From Prochlorococcus sp. AG-363-P06 (GTDB lineage: Bacteria > Cyanobacteriota > Cyanobacteriia > PCC-6307 > Cyanobiaceae): a DNA stretch of 64,000 nucleotides. The notes beneath the pieces were generated by a model. The model did no database searches. It saw only the letters and a program-made list of their open reading frames with translations, and was not told where the DNA came from. Location of the stretch: contig QCGD01000002.1 in assembly GCA_003280025.1 (NCBI GenBank), positions 168,835-232,834 of the forward strand, written 5' to 3'. Positions 61,032 to 64,000 of this stretch are shown piece after piece (position 1 is the stretch's first letter; each line of letters begins with the position of its first letter). The position numbers were made by a program, and so were the translations under genes.

Positions 61032-62284
61032 TGGAAGCGATTCAAAATTTACCTGAAGTTTCAAAAAAAGATTTTCCTCTATTAGAAAACAATTGTAGAA
61101 GCAATAACAAAATTATTTATCTAGACCATGCTGCGACTACACAAAAACCTATACAAGTACTTCAGAAAATTGATGAATATTATAGAAACTTCAATGCAAA
61201 TGTTCATAGAGGCGCCCACCAATTAAGCGCAAAAGCAACAGAAGAATTTGAAAATTCGAGGTTTGTAATTAGTAAATATTTAAATGCCAATTCATCTAAA
61301 GAAATTATTTTTACTAGAAACGCAACTGAAGCTATAAATTTAGCAGCAAGATCATGGGGAGAATTTACATTACAAGAAAATGATGAAATTATTTTATCCA
61401 TTATGGAGCATCATAGTAACATTGTTCCTTGGCAAATGGTTGCTGCAAAAAACAAATGTCGACTGAAATTTATTGGAATAGATAAAAATGGGAAATTAGA
61501 TATTAATGATTTCAAATCTAAATTAACATCCAAAACAAAATTAGTTAGCCTTGTACACATAAGTAACACTTTAGGTTGCTGTAATCCAATCAAAGAAATA
61601 ACTAACTTAGCAAAGCAAAAAGGTTCTTTAGTTCTTCTCGATGCATGTCAGAGTTTAGCTCATCAAAAGATCGATGTTATTGATCTAGGAATAGATTTTT
61701 TAGCCGGTTCAGGTCATAAATTATGTGGTCCAACAGGAATAGGTTTCCTTTGGTCCAAAAAAGAGATATTAGAAAAAATCCCTCCATTTTTTGGTGGAGG
61801 CGAAATGATTCAAGATGTTTTTCAAGAAAGTAGTACTTGGGCAGAACTTCCTCATAAATTCGAAGCAGGAACTCCAGCTATTGCAGAAGCTATTGGTCTT
61901 GCAGAAGCTATAAATTATATAAATAATGTTGGATTAGATCATATTCATGAATATGAAAAGAGCATTACTCAATACTTATTTGAAAAATTAAATCAAATAG
62001 AGGATATTGAAATTATTGGTCCACCTCCCGAGATAGATCCAAAAAGAGCATCGCTAGCTACTTTCTATTTCAAAAAAATACATTCTAACGATATAGCTGA
62101 AATTCTTGATTCAAAAGGAATCTGTATTAGAAGTGGACATCATTGTTGTCAACCTCTTCATAGACACCTCGGAATTAATTCAACAGCAAGAATTAGCATG
62201 AACTTCACAACCAACAAAGATGATATTGATATATTCATAGACAAATTAAAAGCAACTATTAATTTTCTAAAAATAAATTCTTAA
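61031..62284 (+). CDS. sufS: Cysteine desulfurase SufS
   Basis: YLDHAATTQKP, VHRGAHQLS, GSGHKLCGPTGIGFLW, RSGHHCCQPLHR. Confidence 0.97.
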   Translation: MEAIQNLPEVSKKDFPLLENNCRSNNKIIYLDHAATTQKPIQVLQKIDEYYRNFNANVHRGAHQLSAKATEEFENSRFVISKYLNANSSKEIIFTRNATEAINLAARSWGEFTLQENDEIILSIMEHHSNIVPWQMVAAKNKCRLKFIGIDKNGKLDINDFKSKLTSKTKLVSLVHISNTLGCCNPIKEITNLAKQKGSLVLLDACQSLAHQKIDVIDLGIDFLAGSGHKLCGPTGIGFLWSKKEILEKIPPFFGGGEMIQDVFQESSTWAELPHKFEAGTPAIAEAIGLAEAINYINNVGLDHIHEYEKSITQYLFEKLNQIEDIEIIGPPPEIDPKRASLATFYFKKIHSNDIAEILDSKGICIRSGHHCCQPLHRHLGINSTARISMNFTTNKDDIDIFIDKLKATINFLKINS

Positions 62285-64000
62285 ATCTTTAAAACTTTAT
62301 TTAAAAAATCTTCAGTTTTTTGGATAACTTGTTTTTTATTTTCAATATCTTTAAACCCATGACCCTCATTTTCAAAAAACACAACTTCTGAGAGTTGATT
62401 ATTCTCAATCAACTTTTCTTGAACTTTTAATGTTTGTTTATATGAAATAACTGAATCTTTTTTGCCATGAAATAATAATATTGGTTTTTTTAAATTACTC
62501 ATTCTATTTATTGGTGATCTAGTATTGTACTCCCTAAAAGATTCATCATAATTACCTACCAGAGAATTTAAATAATCTTTTTCAAATCTATGAGTATTGA
62601 GATACATATCCTCCAGATCAATTACAGGATATTTACAAATAGCCGCTTTGAAAACATTCCCTTCACATAGAGAATTAAGGGCAGTTAAGCCTCCAGCACT
62701 ATTTCCAAAAATTACAATATTTTCACTATCAACTAGATCTAATCTGACCAATTCAAGAACTAATGCTTTGCAATCATAAGAATCAACAATTCCCCATTTA
62801 TAATTTAATCTCTCCCTATACTCTCGGCCAAAACCTGATGAACCGCCATAATTAACTTCAGCAACAAAAAAACCTTTTGCGACCCAATATTGCACTTCAG
62901 AATTGTAGGATCCGTCGAAATTTGCAGTAGGGCCACTATGAGCTCTTATCAAAAGTGGTGGTTTATTAAACCTTGCACATAAAGGCCTATAAAGAAAGGA
63001 ATGTGTAGATTGATTATCAAAACCTTTAAACCAAAAAGATTCTGGTTTTGAACAATCCACTATAGATTCATACGATACCTTTTTTAGTATATTTAAGGAG
63101 ATTTTCTCTCCAAAATCAATTTCAAGTAAATTACCCAAAAAATCAGAACCACATCCTTTTAAAGCTAATTTTTTATCAAAAGCACTAAAATCACTTACTG
63201 AAGAAAATGGCAAATAAATTTCTTGTATAAACTTAAGATCTTGATATTGCTCTATGAGCCACAAGTTTCCTTTTTTTGCCAAACAAAATAAATTTTTGAG
63301 AGACCCAGAAAAAAAAGTAATTCCAGAAACCCATTGGGGGGCACCATATTCATATAAATTTTTCTTTATTCTTTTCTTGATAACAATATTGTGAATTTCA
63401 CTTACATCAATAAATAATAAATTCCACCACCCAGAGCTATCTTCTGAACATACAAGGAGTTTATCACTTATCCAATAAGGTTGGAAAAAAGAAACTTTTC
63501 TATTCCCATTGATAACTAAATTGGTAAATCTTTTTATCCTTTTTATCTCCCCATTATCTACTTCAGCAAAAAAAAGATCATTTTTTTCCCATGGCATATA
63601 TGGAGTATCCCACTCTACCCAAGAAAATATGTTTTTTGAAATATTAGAAGATAAATCTCCAGCAAAATTATCAAATTTTTTTATTTGATGAATATCTTGT
63701 TTAGTTTTTTTTAAATCTAACGAAAACAAATAATCTATATTTTTAATCTCACAAATACCATACAAAATATTTTTTTCAGTAATAACAAATGAAGAATCAA
63801 AATTTCCATCTATAGGTTTAGACAGTTGCCTAGCTTCTTGAACTGGAACGAGATATTTTTTGTTACTTCTTTCTATTAATTTTATGCCTTCAAAAATCTG
63901 AAACCATATTGCCTTTGAAAGCTGATCGATCCATATCAGATAAAATTTTTTTTTAAAGTATAAGCATTGATAAGATTTACCACCATATCCATGAAAATTA
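62281..64000 (-). CDS. S9-family (prolyl-oligopeptidase-like) peptidase, 5' end beyond window
   Basis: GNSAGGLTALNS serine motif, FHGKKDSVI, NEGHGF; frame remains open upstream of 63765 (PVQEARQLSKPIDGNFDSSFVITEKNILYG). Confidence 0.88.
   Translation of the reverse strand, partial: NFHGYGGKSYQCLYFKKKFYLIWIDQLSKAIWFQIFEGIKLIERSNKKYLVPVQEARQLSKPIDGNFDSSFVITEKNILYGICEIKNIDYLFSLDLKKTKQDIHQIKKFDNFAGDLSSNISKNIFSWVEWDTPYMPWEKNDLFFAEVDNGEIKRIKRFTNLVINGNRKVSFFQPYWISDKLLVCSEDSSGWWNLLFIDVSEIHNIVIKKRIKKNLYEYGAPQWVSGITFFSGSLKNLFCLAKKGNLWLIEQYQDLKFIQEIYLPFSSVSDFSAFDKKLALKGCGSDFLGNLLEIDFGEKISLNILKKVSYESIVDCSKPESFWFKGFDNQSTHSFLYRPLCARFNKPPLLIRAHSGPTANFDGSYNSEVQYWVAKGFFVAEVNYGGSSGFGREYRERLNYKWGIVDSYDCKALVLELVRLDLVDSENIVIFGNSAGGLTALNSLCEGNVFKAAICKYPVIDLEDMYLNTHRFEKDYLNSLVGNYDESFREYNTRSPINRMSNLKKPILLFHGKKDSVISYKQTLKVQEKLIENNQLSEVVFFENEGHGFKDIENKKQVIQKTEDFLNKVLKI

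Overview
AT-rich (roughly 30% GC by eye) cyanobacterial chromosome segment. Gene content, protein sequences and gene order point to a marine Prochlorococcus of the low-GC (high-light-like) type. Most of the window is densely packed, streamlined core backbone: radA, ycf3, Cu-ATPase, tmk, holB, rpaA, cysK, ndhO, zds/crtQ, hemD, rbfA, aroK, rimO, nadB, TolC, htrA, K+ uptake genes, NDH-2, cysH, coaX, rarA, pgm and sufBCDS. The clearest accessory region is ~7.4-13.7 kb, between rpaA and a tRNA-Asn gene. It holds a nitrite-assimilation cluster (cobA, nirA, a small ORF, focA, a HEAT-repeat protein) without nitrate reductase. The divergent nirA upstream region carries three perfect GTA-N8-TAC (NtcA-type) sites. 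The same region contains a structured segment with mutually exclusive helices, two tandem related micro-ORFs with strong Shine-Dalgarno sequences, two copies of a degenerate YPV...NKKY reading-frame repeat flanking the nitrite genes, and a start-less reading frame ending in an ATGA overlap with cobA. No CRISPR array, transposase, integrase or rRNA was seen. All product names come from motif and family recognition by eye; no database search was run.
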